Source: an uncultured Muribaculaceae bacterium (GTDB taxonomy: Bacteria; Bacteroidota; Bacteroidia; Bacteroidales; Muribaculaceae). Taken from it: a DNA stretch of 15,553 nt. Location of the stretch: the NCBI GenBank assembly GCA_910584735.1, contig CAJUBM010000071.1, positions 1 to 15,553 of the forward strand, written 5' to 3'. Below are positions 1 to 6,271 of the stretch, one piece after another (position 1 is the first letter of the stretch; each line of letters begins with the position of its first letter). The position numbers were made by a program, and so were the translations under genes. The notes beneath the pieces are model-generated. The model saw only the letters and a program-made list of their open reading frames with translations. It was not told the DNA's origin and did no database searches.

Positions 1-20
1 CTTTATTTGATGATTTCTAA

Positions 21-160
21 ACTAACGCGATTTTATCGCACCAGTAGTATTATAAAAACAAGATTTAGATTCTAAATACATATAAGTAACTGGTCGAAAT
101 AATAAGACCCGTTAGTATAAAATAATTTTGAACAGTTTCTTAAAATAAAATCGCGTAAGT
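21..160. repeat. Inverted repeat flanking an AT-rich 108-bp segment
   Basis: The arms at 21-36 and 145-160 are reverse complements over 16 bp with one mismatch; the core is ACGCGATTTTAT against ATAAAATCGCGT. The left arm also contains a small hairpin of its own (GCGAT, 27-31, with ATCGC, 35-39). The enclosed DNA is AT-rich and holds one TAnnTTTG-like box (TAATTTTG, 123-130) reading towards the guanine deaminase gene, but with no convincing -33 TTG. No gene is visible anywhere in 1-390; the rest of that gap holds the guaD promoter and leader. The element could be an invertible promoter, a protein-binding dyad, or chance pairing in AT-rich DNA. Confidence 0.5.
31..53 (+). repeat. Copy 1 of a motif shared with the MATE upstream region
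   Basis: TTTTATCGCACCA (31-43), a 3-nt spacer, then GTATTAT (47-53). The same two blocks occur on the minus strand at 15518-15491 with an 8-nt spacer, upstream of the MATE gene. Each copy reads towards the first gene inside the window from that end. It overlaps the left arm of the 21-160 inverted repeat. It may be an operator or a dispersed repeat. Confidence 0.45.
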
Positions 161-295
161 ATCGTTTATCATATAACAGAGAGCTTGGAAAATGAGTGTG
201 AGATACCAGCTGTTATAGGTTGGGAAGAGGCTTGTCAGGGTGTTTGATTAACAACTTTTAACATCTTTGATGCCTCTTCAACGCAAAAGATATTG

Positions 296-303
296 TAACT
301 TTG
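296..303 (+). promoter_or_regulatory. Probable guaD promoter (-7 box) and leader
   Basis: TAACTTTG fits the Bacteroidetes -7 consensus TAnnTTTG. The nearest upstream TTG (267-269) is 26 bp away, too far for the usual 19-21 bp, so the -33 element is weak. Transcription would start near 310 and give a leader of about 80 nt. That leader contains a hairpin with arms CTGCC (332-336) and GGCAG (342-346) and possible GTTAG/CTAAC pairing (358-362 with 375-379). I see no purine riboswitch core. Confidence 0.5.
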
Positions 304-390
304 CCTTGCGTTTAAACACTGATTCCATTTTCTGCCGTTATGGCAGGGACAGTCTTAGTTAGCCTTACTTGCGCCTAACCGACATTTAAC

Positions 391-885
391 ATGAAGAATC
401 AACAACATCCTGTTTCTGAGGCAGACATTCGCTTCATGGAGATGGCGGCCGACATAGCCGAAAAGAACATAGACCTCGGAGGAGGCCCGTTCGGAGCGGT
501 TATTGTTCGAGACGGCAAGGTCGTTGCAACCGGTGCAAACTCTGTTACCATTACAAACGACCCTACCGCGCATGCCGAGGTGAACGCCATACGGGAGGCC
601 TGCAAGAGTTTAGGCACATTCCGCCTTGACAACTGCATAGTCTACAGTTCCTGCGAGCCGTGTCCTATGTGTCTTTCAGCGCTATATTGGGCCGGTGTAA
701 AACGGATATATTTCGGGAATACTAAGGAGGATGCCGATGCGATTGACTTCTCCGACGGGTTCATCTACCGCGAGCTTGAAAAGCCGCGTGTTGACAGAGT
801 CCTTCCCTGTATCCACATAGAGAACGAAAAAAACATCCGCGCGTTCCAGAAATGGGCGGATAAAAAAGATAAGATTGAATATTGA
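391..885 (+). CDS. guaD: Guanine deaminase, cytidine-deaminase fold
   Basis: A 164-residue cytosolic zinc hydrolase predicted to convert guanine to xanthine and ammonia in purine salvage. The zinc site is complete: HAE at residues 61-63 gives the His ligand and the proton-shuttling Glu63, and CEPCPMC at 88-94 gives Cys91 and Cys94. GGPFGAVIV (31-39), NDPTAHAEV (56-64) and a YWA motif near residue 100 match the Bacillus subtilis GuaD type closely, and the C-terminal end KIEY resembles its KEY ending, which in that enzyme helps to close the active site. Length is close to that relative (about 156 aa). ATG 391 is the first good start after the leader. The gene stands alone, with the regulator operon converging on it from downstream. 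Another small nucleobase or nucleoside deaminase is the main alternative, but the family match is strong. Confidence 0.9.
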   Translation: MKNQQHPVSEADIRFMEMAADIAEKNIDLGGGPFGAVIVRDGKVVATGANSVTITNDPTAHAEVNAIREACKSLGTFRLDNCIVYSSCEPCPMCLSALYWAGVKRIYFGNTKEDADAIDFSDGFIYRELEKPRVDRVLPCIHIENEKNIRAFQKWADKKDKIEY

Positions 886-921
886 TTGATTAGAGATTGA
901 ATATTGGAGATTGAATTATTG
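872..921 (+). repeat. Short degenerate tandem repeat across the guaD stop
   Basis: AGATTGAATATTG occurs at 872-884 and 894-906, and a one-base-longer variant (AGATTGAATTATTG) at 908-921. The first copy encodes the last residues of GuaD, and the stop codon (883-885) overlaps its end. The start-to-start distances are 22 and 14 bp. Confidence 0.7.
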
Positions 922-1076
922 ACATTGCGTTGATTAGAATACTGATTGCACCTATAGAATTATTGGTACATTGTTTGTTTCTTAAACTGGTCAAACAATT
1001 ATGAGAATAGGTTAAGTAAAGATTCTGAAGAATACTGATAAGTTTGTTTCATATACAAATGCCAATAAGGAAGGAG

Positions 1077-1113
1077 CCGGAAACGATGGGAATCGCGTCC
1101 GGTTTCGTTGTTT
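1077..1113 (+). terminator. Likely guaD terminator hairpin
   Basis: CCGGA (1077-1081) pairs with TCCGG (1098-1102). Inside it CGAT (1084-1087) pairs with ATCG (1092-1095) around a GGGA tetraloop of GNRA type. Between the two stems is a symmetrical 2x2 internal loop. A T-rich tail (TTTCGTTGTTT, 1103-1113) follows. It lies about 190 bp after the guaD stop, far for a simple terminator, so it may mark the end of a longer 3' UTR. Confidence 0.5.
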
Positions 1114-1119
1114 AGGGGG

Positions 1120-1147
1120 TGCACGATCAACGACTGTTAATCGTGCA
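1120..1147 (-). terminator. Strong hairpin downstream of the LytTR operon
   Basis: Arms TGCACGAT (1120-1127) and ATCGTGCA (1140-1147) pair perfectly. After one mismatch they continue as AAC/GTT around a GACT loop. The hairpin lies 26 bp past the response regulator stop on the minus strand. A second short stem, CCCGG (1167-1171) with CCGGG (1177-1181), holds the stop codon in its loop. Neither has a clear T-run on the minus strand, so the terminator call rests mainly on position. Confidence 0.45.
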
Positions 1148-1172
1148 GGTCTAAAGATGTAGGCGTCCCGGG

Positions 1173-1913
1173 TTAGCCGGGCAGGCGTGATGATATGTAG
1201 TCGGAGAGTTGGGCGCGGAAGGAGTCGCTTACAGGAATCTGGTGTGTGCCGATTATGATATTGCCGCGCTCTATAGTGTTGATTTTGTTCAGGTTCACAA
1301 TGAAGGAACGGTGGACGCGCATGAAATCGTCCGAAGGAAGCGACCGTTCGAGTGCTTTGAGGCTGAGTAGCGACATGACGGCCCGGGATTCACCTTCTAC
1401 AAATATCTTGACATAGTCTTTCAATCCCTCTATGAACAGGATGTCGCGTTTGGCTATCTGCCGCAGGCGGTATTCGGTCTTGACGATAAGGTGGTCCGAC
1501 TGTCCGATGTCCTGAGGCTGTCGTCCGACGGCAGGATGGTGGGCGGAGGCGTCAGAGGCGTGTTGCACCGCGCGGTTCACTGCTGCAATGAAATCCTCAT
1601 AGCTCACGGGTTTGAGGAGGTATCCTACGGAGTTCACCTTGTATCCCTCGATGGCGTAGTTGGCAAATGCGGTGGTGAAGATTACCATTGTGGATGGAGG
1701 TATAAGCCGTGCGAATTCCATGCCTGACAGCTGGGGCATCTGTATGTCGAGGAATACCAGGTCTATCCGGCCTGATGCTATCTCGGAAAATGCATCCTGG
1801 GCCGAGGAATATACACCTATGAGTTCCAGTGAGGGGGTGCGGGATGCGTATGATGCGATGAGTTGTGCGGCAAGAGGCTCGTCGTCTATGACGCAGCAGG
1901 TCAGTTTTTTCAT
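1173..1913 (-). CDS. LytTR-family response regulator
   Basis: A 246-residue cytosolic transcription regulator. Residues about 1-117 form a receiver domain with the acidic pair Asp10-Asp11, the phospho-acceptor Asp56 in FLDIQMP, Thr80/Thr81 and Lys101 in LLKP. A linker of about 25 residues leads to a LytTR DNA-binding domain (about 142-246) with the typical FIEGLKDYVKI and MRVHRSFIVNLNKI motifs. The ATG overlaps the stop of the upstream histidine kinase gene (ATGA), so the two are almost certainly co-translated and work as a pair. LytTR regulators usually bind spaced direct repeats upstream of their targets. I found no convincing site of this kind in the window, so the regulon is unknown. The family call is very secure. 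Confidence 0.95.
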   Translation of the reverse strand: MKKLTCCVIDDEPLAAQLIASYASRTPSLELIGVYSSAQDAFSEIASGRIDLVFLDIQMPQLSGMEFARLIPPSTMVIFTTAFANYAIEGYKVNSVGYLLKPVSYEDFIAAVNRAVQHASDASAHHPAVGRQPQDIGQSDHLIVKTEYRLRQIAKRDILFIEGLKDYVKIFVEGESRAVMSLLSLKALERSLPSDDFMRVHRSFIVNLNKINTIERGNIIIGTHQIPVSDSFRAQLSDYISSRLPG

Positions 1914-3103
1914 TGCTTTAACGTATTGGCTTTATGGGTGGGGTTGTCGGATTCTTTTCTGAGCCGGATTGTGAGGGATGCGCAGAATCTGTTGTCGGGA
2001 GTGGTTGATGTCTCCAGTGATGCCCTGTTGCCGTAGATGAGGGTCAGGCGCCGCCGGAGGTTCTGAAGGCCTATTCCACCCGTGGATTGGCGGTCTAAGG
2101 TGGTTGCGTGTGCTATGATATTCGATGTGAAGCAGTTTACAAGGTCGTCATGGGCGTGTATGGCGATTTCCATAACGTCTGCCCTGCTGCCGGTATTGCC
2201 ATGTTTGAACACATTTTCGATGAGCGGGACAAAAAGCAACGGCGCAATACGGGCATCCTCCATGTCCTTGCTGATGGAGATAGCGAGGTTTACCTGGGAG
2301 GACTCTCCCAGGCGTAGGCGCATCAGCCTGACATATGACTCCACCAGACCCGTTTCCTGCATGATGGTTACTTCTGTGTTATCTTCGTAAAGCACATAGC
2401 GGAGCATGCTGCTGAGCTCGTGTACGGCTTTCTGGGCTGTGTCGGGGCTGACGGCAATAAGGGCGTAGATGGTGTTGAGTGTATTGAAGAGGAAATGGGG
2501 GTTTAACTGGTTTTTGAGGCTTGACAGTTCCTGTTCGCGCCGCGCCGCGATTATTTCTCGTGAGTGCTGCTGCATGCGGGCCCAGTTGTCGCCGAGTTTT
2601 AACGCTGCCCCCAGGGCAATCGTGAGTACCAGCATCACGATGTCGCGTACCATCCATTTCATACTCCAAAGCAGGCTGGATACACCGGGAGGCGGCCGAT
2701 GTCCGGGCTTGGGACCACGGTGGGGCATGATGGTGTGCCAGTATGGTTCCATCCATCGGCATATTAACCATATAATGGTCAGCGCCACTGTGATAACCAC
2801 AAGGTTGTATATCACCATACGCAGTGCGGCATGTCTGTTTCTGAGTGCCCTTGGAATTATTAGGAAGTAGTTGATATAGAACACCAGGATGTATACTCCC
2901 GACTTGGCGTAGGCGCCGACTTTGAGTTGCCACGGAAGGGGGAATGGGCGGCCTAAGGTTGTAAGCACCTCCGGGAGGATGAAGAGCATCCCGATGGTTA
3001 GCAGGTGGGCCGCAAAGATGGTGAGCCGTTCGCGGGTAGGCTTGCGGTCGGTATTGGCGTTGTATGTGCCGGTGTCCGTGATTATTATGCTTTTGGGAAT
3101 CAT
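1910..3103 (-). CDS. LytS/YehU-type membrane sensor histidine kinase
   Basis: A 397-residue inner-membrane kinase, partner of the downstream LytTR regulator. Four hydrophobic helices lie at about residues 26-48, 65-84, 93-117 and 145-169. The loop between helices 3 and 4 should face the periplasm and is rich in His and Pro (His123, 128 and 135). After a short charged linker comes the His_kinase domain typical of this family: NPHFLFNTLNTI with phospho-acceptor His203, then the N-box PLIENVFKHG (about 293-302) and the glycine motif GGIGLQNLRRRL (about 342-353) of the ATP-binding region. I chose ATG 3103. A TTG three codons upstream (3112) is in frame but lies inside a -7 promoter box. The stop overlaps the regulator start by 4 bp. 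The ligand is unknown; the sensor half resembles the generic four-helix type of Bacteroidetes. Confidence 0.93.
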   Translation of the reverse strand: MIPKSIIITDTGTYNANTDRKPTRERLTIFAAHLLTIGMLFILPEVLTTLGRPFPLPWQLKVGAYAKSGVYILVFYINYFLIIPRALRNRHAALRMVIYNLVVITVALTIIWLICRWMEPYWHTIMPHRGPKPGHRPPPGVSSLLWSMKWMVRDIVMLVLTIALGAALKLGDNWARMQQHSREIIAARREQELSSLKNQLNPHFLFNTLNTIYALIAVSPDTAQKAVHELSSMLRYVLYEDNTEVTIMQETGLVESYVRLMRLRLGESSQVNLAISISKDMEDARIAPLLFVPLIENVFKHGNTGSRADVMEIAIHAHDDLVNCFTSNIIAHATTLDRQSTGGIGLQNLRRRLTLIYGNRASLETSTTPDNRFCASLTIRLRKESDNPTHKANTLKQ

Positions 3104-3109
3104 TTCCCA

Positions 3110-3141
3110 CAAATTTAAGAATTATTTTCAGCCTGTGCCAA
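3110..3141 (-). promoter_or_regulatory. Promoter of the histidine kinase operon
   Basis: Reading on the minus strand: TTG (3141-3139), a 21-bp spacer, then TAAATTTG (3117-3110). This fits the Bacteroidetes TTG-N19-21-TAnnTTTG promoter. The -7 box ends only 6 bp before ATG 3103, so a transcript from it would have almost no leader. Confidence 0.55.
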
Positions 3142-3186
3142 TATTATGCGGCGCAGTGGGCCGGAACGCCGACATACAGCCTTTAT

Positions 3187-3468
3187 TTACCGACCGATGG
3201 ATGGCGCGGGGCGGGAGATTGTGGTCCGTGAGGTGTCGGTCAGTTCACGGGCAACGGCACGGGCCCGGTCGTTGTCGTTGTCATATTCCGAGGCCAGTTT
3301 GTCGCGGAAGAAAAACAGCTTGAAGACCAGGAATATGATGGCTAATTTCACGAGTATGAGTGCCCATAGCCTACGTCCGACGGTCATCTCTCTGAAGCCG
3401 CCGATATAGAGTTCTGTTATTCTGTGCCATAACGAGGGGGTGTTGTGTCTGCGTCTTTTTTCGGACAT
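3187..3468 (-). CDS. DUF4492 small membrane protein
   Basis: A 93-residue protein with a basic N-terminus, the signature LYIGGFREMTVGRRLW (about residues 20-35), one strongly hydrophobic helix (about 33-54, ending in KLFFF), and a charged, disordered-looking C-terminal tail. The signature matches DUF4492 as I remember it. From memory, members in Bacteroidetes and epsilonproteobacteria often neighbour cydAB, and an accessory role for cytochrome bd has been suspected. No cyd gene is present here; the neighbours are the LytS kinase 83 bp downstream and a divergent DUF4494 gene. The tail after about residue 58 looks longer than in typical 70-80-residue members. Function is unknown, and the location is probably the inner membrane with the N-terminus inside. 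Confidence 0.8.
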   Translation of the reverse strand: MSEKRRRHNTPSLWHRITELYIGGFREMTVGRRLWALILVKLAIIFLVFKLFFFRDKLASEYDNDNDRARAVARELTDTSRTTISRPAPSIGR

Positions 3469-3475
3469 AACATTG

Positions 3476-3506
3476 TTGCAGGGTTAGAAAATTCGGAGTA
3501 CCTTTG
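3476..3506 (+). promoter_or_regulatory. Promoter of the DUF4494-yggS operon
   Basis: TTG (3476-3478), a 20-bp spacer and TACCTTTG (3499-3506) match the Bacteroidetes housekeeping promoter consensus in both boxes and spacing. This is the best promoter in the window. Transcription should start near 3512, giving a leader of about 68 nt that opens with the 3516-3540 palindrome. Confidence 0.7.
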
Positions 3507-3515
3507 TAGACCACA

Positions 3516-3540
3516 ATCGGTAGCGGTTGCCGCTACCGAT
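3516..3540. promoter_or_regulatory. Perfect 25-bp palindrome between divergent genes
   Basis: Arms ATCGGTAGCGG (3516-3526) and CCGCTACCGAT (3530-3540) are perfect reverse complements around TTG. It sits just after the predicted plus-strand start site (about 3512) and beside the predicted minus-strand start (about 3535) for DUF4492. It could be an operator blocking both promoters or a 5'-end hairpin that stabilises the DUF4494 mRNA. It is not a normal intrinsic terminator, because no T-run follows. Confidence 0.7.
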
Positions 3541-3541
3541 G

Positions 3542-3549
3542 CAAATTTA
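3542..3549 (-). promoter_or_regulatory. Possible -7 box for the DUF4492 gene
   Basis: On the minus strand this reads TAAATTTG, matching TAnnTTTG. No clear -33 TTG lies 19-21 bp upstream. If used, transcription would start near 3535, inside the palindrome, with a leader of about 67 nt to ATG 3468. Confidence 0.35.
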
Positions 3550-3579
3550 ATATAAAATTCTAAAAACCACATACTGAAA

Positions 3580-4038
3580 ATGGCAAACTGGTTTGAATGT
3601 AAAGTACGTTACGACAAACTACAGGATAATGGCGCGGTGAAAAAAGTAACCGAGCCGTATCTTGTCGACGCCCTCTCGATTACCGAGGCTGTTGCCCGAA
3701 TCACGGAAGAAATGGCACCCTTTATTTCGGGTGAATATATAGTATCATCGGCAAAAAGCACCAAGATTTCAGAGATTTTCTGGGATGATGCCGCCGACAA
3801 ATGGTACCTTGTCAAGGTGGCGTTCATCACCATAGATGAAAAGACCGCAGCCGAGAAACGCTCTGTATCGCAAATCCTCGTGGCCGGAAGCTCTTTCAAA
3901 GGAGCGTTTGACAACTTTATGGAGAACATGAAGTCCACTATGGCCGAGTTCGAGATAGTCTCGATTGCCGAGACACCCTATATGGACGTCTACAAGGTGA
4001 AGCTGGGCAATCTTCCCTCTGACGCTTCTAAGGAATGA
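3580..4038 (+). CDS. DUF4494 domain protein
   Basis: A 152-residue soluble protein of unknown function. It begins with MANWFECKVRYDK and contains KKVTEPYLVDALSITEA (residues about 21-37) and EEMAPFISGEY (about 43-53), which I recognise as the DUF4494 signature of Bacteroidetes. The second half has KAAFDNF-like and ETPYMDVYKV motifs (the latter near 132-141). There is no signal peptide or membrane helix, and no obvious catalytic residues. Its stop overlaps the start of the yggS-like gene (ATGA), so the two are translationally coupled. From memory this pairing recurs in the phylum, which suggests a link to pyridoxal phosphate or amino-acid homeostasis; that is inference only. Family assignment is secure, function is not. 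Confidence 0.88.
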   Translation: MANWFECKVRYDKLQDNGAVKKVTEPYLVDALSITEAVARITEEMAPFISGEYIVSSAKSTKISEIFWDDAADKWYLVKVAFITIDEKTAAEKRSVSQILVAGSSFKGAFDNFMENMKSTMAEFEIVSIAETPYMDVYKVKLGNLPSDASKE

Positions 4039-4748
4039 ATACCCAGGGTGATATTATCTCGCGGATAGACGCCATACGGGCCACCCTTCCTACGGGGGTA
4101 GGACTTGTGGCGGTATCGAAGTTCCATCCGCTGGATGCCGTGTTGGAGGCGGCGCGGGCGGGGCAGAGCATGTTCGGAGAAAGCCGTGTGCAGGAGCTTC
4201 AGCAGAAAGTCGCGGCACTCGGCGAGATGAAGATGGCCGGAGAGCCTGTTCCCCCCGAGGTGGACTGGCATTTTATCGGGCATCTGCAGACAAACAAGGT
4301 GCGCCAGTTGCTGCGACTACGTCCCGCCATGATTGAGAGTGTCGATTCGGAACGACTTTTGGAACTGATAGACCGGGAGGCACAGGCGCAAGGCATCGTG
4401 CAGCGCGTATTACTCCAGGTGCATGTTGCCAAAGAGGAGACAAAGACCGGTTTCCTTCCTGAGGAGCTTTCCGAATACTTCCGCCGTCGCGGATTTGAAA
4501 CCTTGAAAGCCACGCATGTATGCGGGGTGATGGGTATGGCCTCGAACACCGATGACGAGATGCGTGTTGCGGCTGACTTCCGCAGAATCCGTTCGGTTTT
4601 TGATGAAATATCGCGTATGTGTCCTGACCTGCGCGGTTTTGACACTGTGAGCATGGGCATGAGCGGCGATTACCTTACGGCTGTAGCCGAGGGATCCACA
4701 CTCGTGCGCGTGGGAACGGCTATTTTCGGCGGTCGTTCCTATCATTAA
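4035..4748 (+). CDS. yggS: YggS-family PLP homeostasis protein (PLPBP)
   Basis: A 237-residue single-domain protein with the alanine-racemase-like TIM barrel of YggS/PROSC. It binds pyridoxal 5'-phosphate but has no known enzyme activity; relatives keep free PLP and amino or keto acid pools in balance. Lys29 in VAVSKFHP is the PLP Schiff-base lysine. FGESRVQE (48-55), WHFIGHLQTNK (78-88) and the phosphate-binding region MGMSGDY...GSTLVRVGTAIFG (about 207-232) are all intact. Length is normal for the family. It starts at an ATG overlapping the DUF4494 stop. The MFS transporter gene follows after 154 bp and probably has its own promoter. Confidence 0.93.
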   Translation: MNTQGDIISRIDAIRATLPTGVGLVAVSKFHPLDAVLEAARAGQSMFGESRVQELQQKVAALGEMKMAGEPVPPEVDWHFIGHLQTNKVRQLLRLRPAMIESVDSERLLELIDREAQAQGIVQRVLLQVHVAKEETKTGFLPEELSEYFRRRGFETLKATHVCGVMGMASNTDDEMRVAADFRRIRSVFDEISRMCPDLRGFDTVSMGMSGDYLTAVAEGSTLVRVGTAIFGGRSYH

Positions 4749-4763
4749 ATAAAAAATAATTGT

Positions 4764-4771
4764 TAAATTTG
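4764..4771 (+). promoter_or_regulatory. Possible promoter and long leader of the MFS gene
   Basis: TAAATTTG fits the TAnnTTTG -7 box and lies 15 bp after the yggS stop; no good -33 TTG is visible. A start near 4777 would give a leader of about 125 nt (to 4902). It contains the self-complementary segments GCTTAAGC and CCTACGGTAGG and a GC-rich stretch around 4838-4860. I do not recognise a known riboswitch in it. Confidence 0.4.
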
Positions 4772-4902
4772 CCGGAAATACCATGCTTAAGCCATAATCG
4801 TACCTGTCTTCGGCTGTTTTATCCTACGGTAGGCCTTATGGACGGGGTTGGCGCTTATAAGACTAATCCTTAACATACAAATCCACATATTCTTAAACCA
4901 TC

Positions 4903-6225
4903 ATGAAACAAACCCAATCGTCAAAGCGTAATTTCGCATTGCCTATAGCAATCATGTTCGCTTTGTTCTTTATGATTGCCTTTGTAACAGGCTATCAGAA
5001 CCCTCTGGGCAGCGTCATTGAGAAAATGAGCGCCGGAAACCCCATAATGTCCCAACTCGGCACATTAGCTAACTTTATCGCATACGCCTTCATGGGCTAC
5101 CCTGCCGGTAAACTTCTGCAAAACCGAGGATTCCGCGTTACCGCTCTCTGGGCTGTGACCATAGGCTTCATCGGTGTGCTTATAACCTACCTGTCGGGTT
5201 TCATCACGGAGGCTTCCACCGCAGTGGTCATATATCTTGTGGGCGCATTCGTGGCCGGATTCTCTATGTGTCTTCTCAACACGGTTGTGAATCCTATGCT
5301 CAACTCTCTCGGCTCTACTCCTAACAAGGGGAACCAGTTGGTGCAGTTCGGCGGGGCGTTCAATTCGCTGGGCGCTACCCTTGCCCCTGTAATCGTGGGT
5401 GGTCTGCTCGGTGGTAGTGCAAGTACTATCGCCTCGGCCAATCCCGTGTTCTTCCTGGCGATGGGCATCTTCTTTGTAGCTTTCCTTGTGATTTACTTTT
5501 CGCATCTTCCCGAGTCTCCCGACCTGGGTAAGGCTGTCGCCAAGGTGCCTGTAAGCGGGGCGTTCCGTTATCGTAATTTCACTTTCGGCGTATTTGCTAT
5601 TTTCTGTTACGTAGGTCTTGAGGTCGGCATGGCCAACTGGACCTACCAGTATCTTGAAAAGAGCGAGATGGTGGGCATCAACAATTCCGGGTTCGAGGCT
5701 GCCGCCCTTGCCGGTACGGTTGTCGGCATCTATTGGCTCCTTATGCTTGTCGGGCGTCTGCTCGGAGGCGTTATCGGCAGCAAGGTATCGAGCCGCGCCA
5801 TGCTTGTCACAGCCAGCCTCGGGGCGATGATATTCATTGTGCTCGGTATATTTACCAAAGAGTCGTTCGTGCCCTTTGTCGGGTTCGACTCCAAGGAGTT
5901 AGCTTTCAGTGTTGTGAACATACCGCTCAATTCCATCTTCCTTGTGCTGTGCGGACTCTTTGCCTCCATCATGTGGGGTGCTATCTTCAACCTTTCCGTG
6001 ACAGGGCTCGGCAAATATACGGCAGTTGCCTCCGGTATCTTCATGGTTATGGTGTGTGGTGGCGGCATATTCCCGGCCATCCAGTCAGTGATTGCCGGAA
6101 GCTCTATACTTGGCAGCTTTTGGCTACCGTTCGCCCTGGCGGCATATATCTTCCTTTATGCCGTGGCTCTTTCCAAGCCCAATCCCTCGCTTCCCGAGAA
6201 TCCTGAGATACTCGTGGAGGAATAA
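4903..6225 (+). CDS. FHS-family (FucP-like) sugar MFS transporter
   Basis: A 440-residue inner-membrane protein with about 12 predicted helices and a loop between helices 6 and 7 near residues 200-222. Family marks are the first helix ending VTGYQNPLG (28-36), SQLGTLANFIAYAFMGYPAGKLL (50-72), NTVVNPMLNSLG (126-137), QFGGAFNSLGATLAP (148-162), GRLLGGVIGSK (284-294) and GLGKYTAVASG (368-378). These resemble the fucose/glucose/galactose proton symporters. The substrate cannot be read from sequence. The next gene is transketolase, which suggests a role in pentose or hexose uptake, but a strong hairpin and a promoter-like box lie between them. Start ATG 4903 gives a short cytosolic N-terminus, normal for the family. 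Confidence 0.88.
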   Translation: MKQTQSSKRNFALPIAIMFALFFMIAFVTGYQNPLGSVIEKMSAGNPIMSQLGTLANFIAYAFMGYPAGKLLQNRGFRVTALWAVTIGFIGVLITYLSGFITEASTAVVIYLVGAFVAGFSMCLLNTVVNPMLNSLGSTPNKGNQLVQFGGAFNSLGATLAPVIVGGLLGGSASTIASANPVFFLAMGIFFVAFLVIYFSHLPESPDLGKAVAKVPVSGAFRYRNFTFGVFAIFCYVGLEVGMANWTYQYLEKSEMVGINNSGFEAAALAGTVVGIYWLLMLVGRLLGGVIGSKVSSRAMLVTASLGAMIFIVLGIFTKESFVPFVGFDSKELAFSVVNIPLNSIFLVLCGLFASIMWGAIFNLSVTGLGKYTAVASGIFMVMVCGGGIFPAIQSVIAGSSILGSFWLPFALAAYIFLYAVALSKPNPSLPENPEILVEE

Positions 6226-6232
6226 TGAGATA

Positions 6233-6271
6233 ATCCGGGCGGCGGCTGCTTTCTGCGGCTGCCGCCCGGAT
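6233..6271 (+). terminator. GC-rich hairpin between the MFS and tkt genes
   Basis: ATCCGGGCGGC (6233-6243) pairs perfectly with GCCGCCCGGAT (6261-6271). The inner GGCTGC/GCGGCT pairs extend the stem to 17 bp with two G-T wobbles around a TTTCT loop. It begins 7 bp after the MFS stop. No long T-run follows, so termination may be partial. Confidence 0.65.

Noticed and set aside
304..390. Purine riboswitch upstream of guaD
   Set aside because: The conserved purine aptamer core and three-way junction are not visible; only small hairpins are present.
872..921. CRISPR array
   Set aside because: Only three 13-14-bp units with irregular short spacing, and no cas genes.
3104..3112. TTG start for the histidine kinase
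   Set aside because: The TTG is the end of the TAAATTTG promoter box; ATG 3103 is the better start.
4772..4902. Known riboswitch in the MFS leader
   Set aside because: Short self-complementary segments occur but no family core that I recognise.
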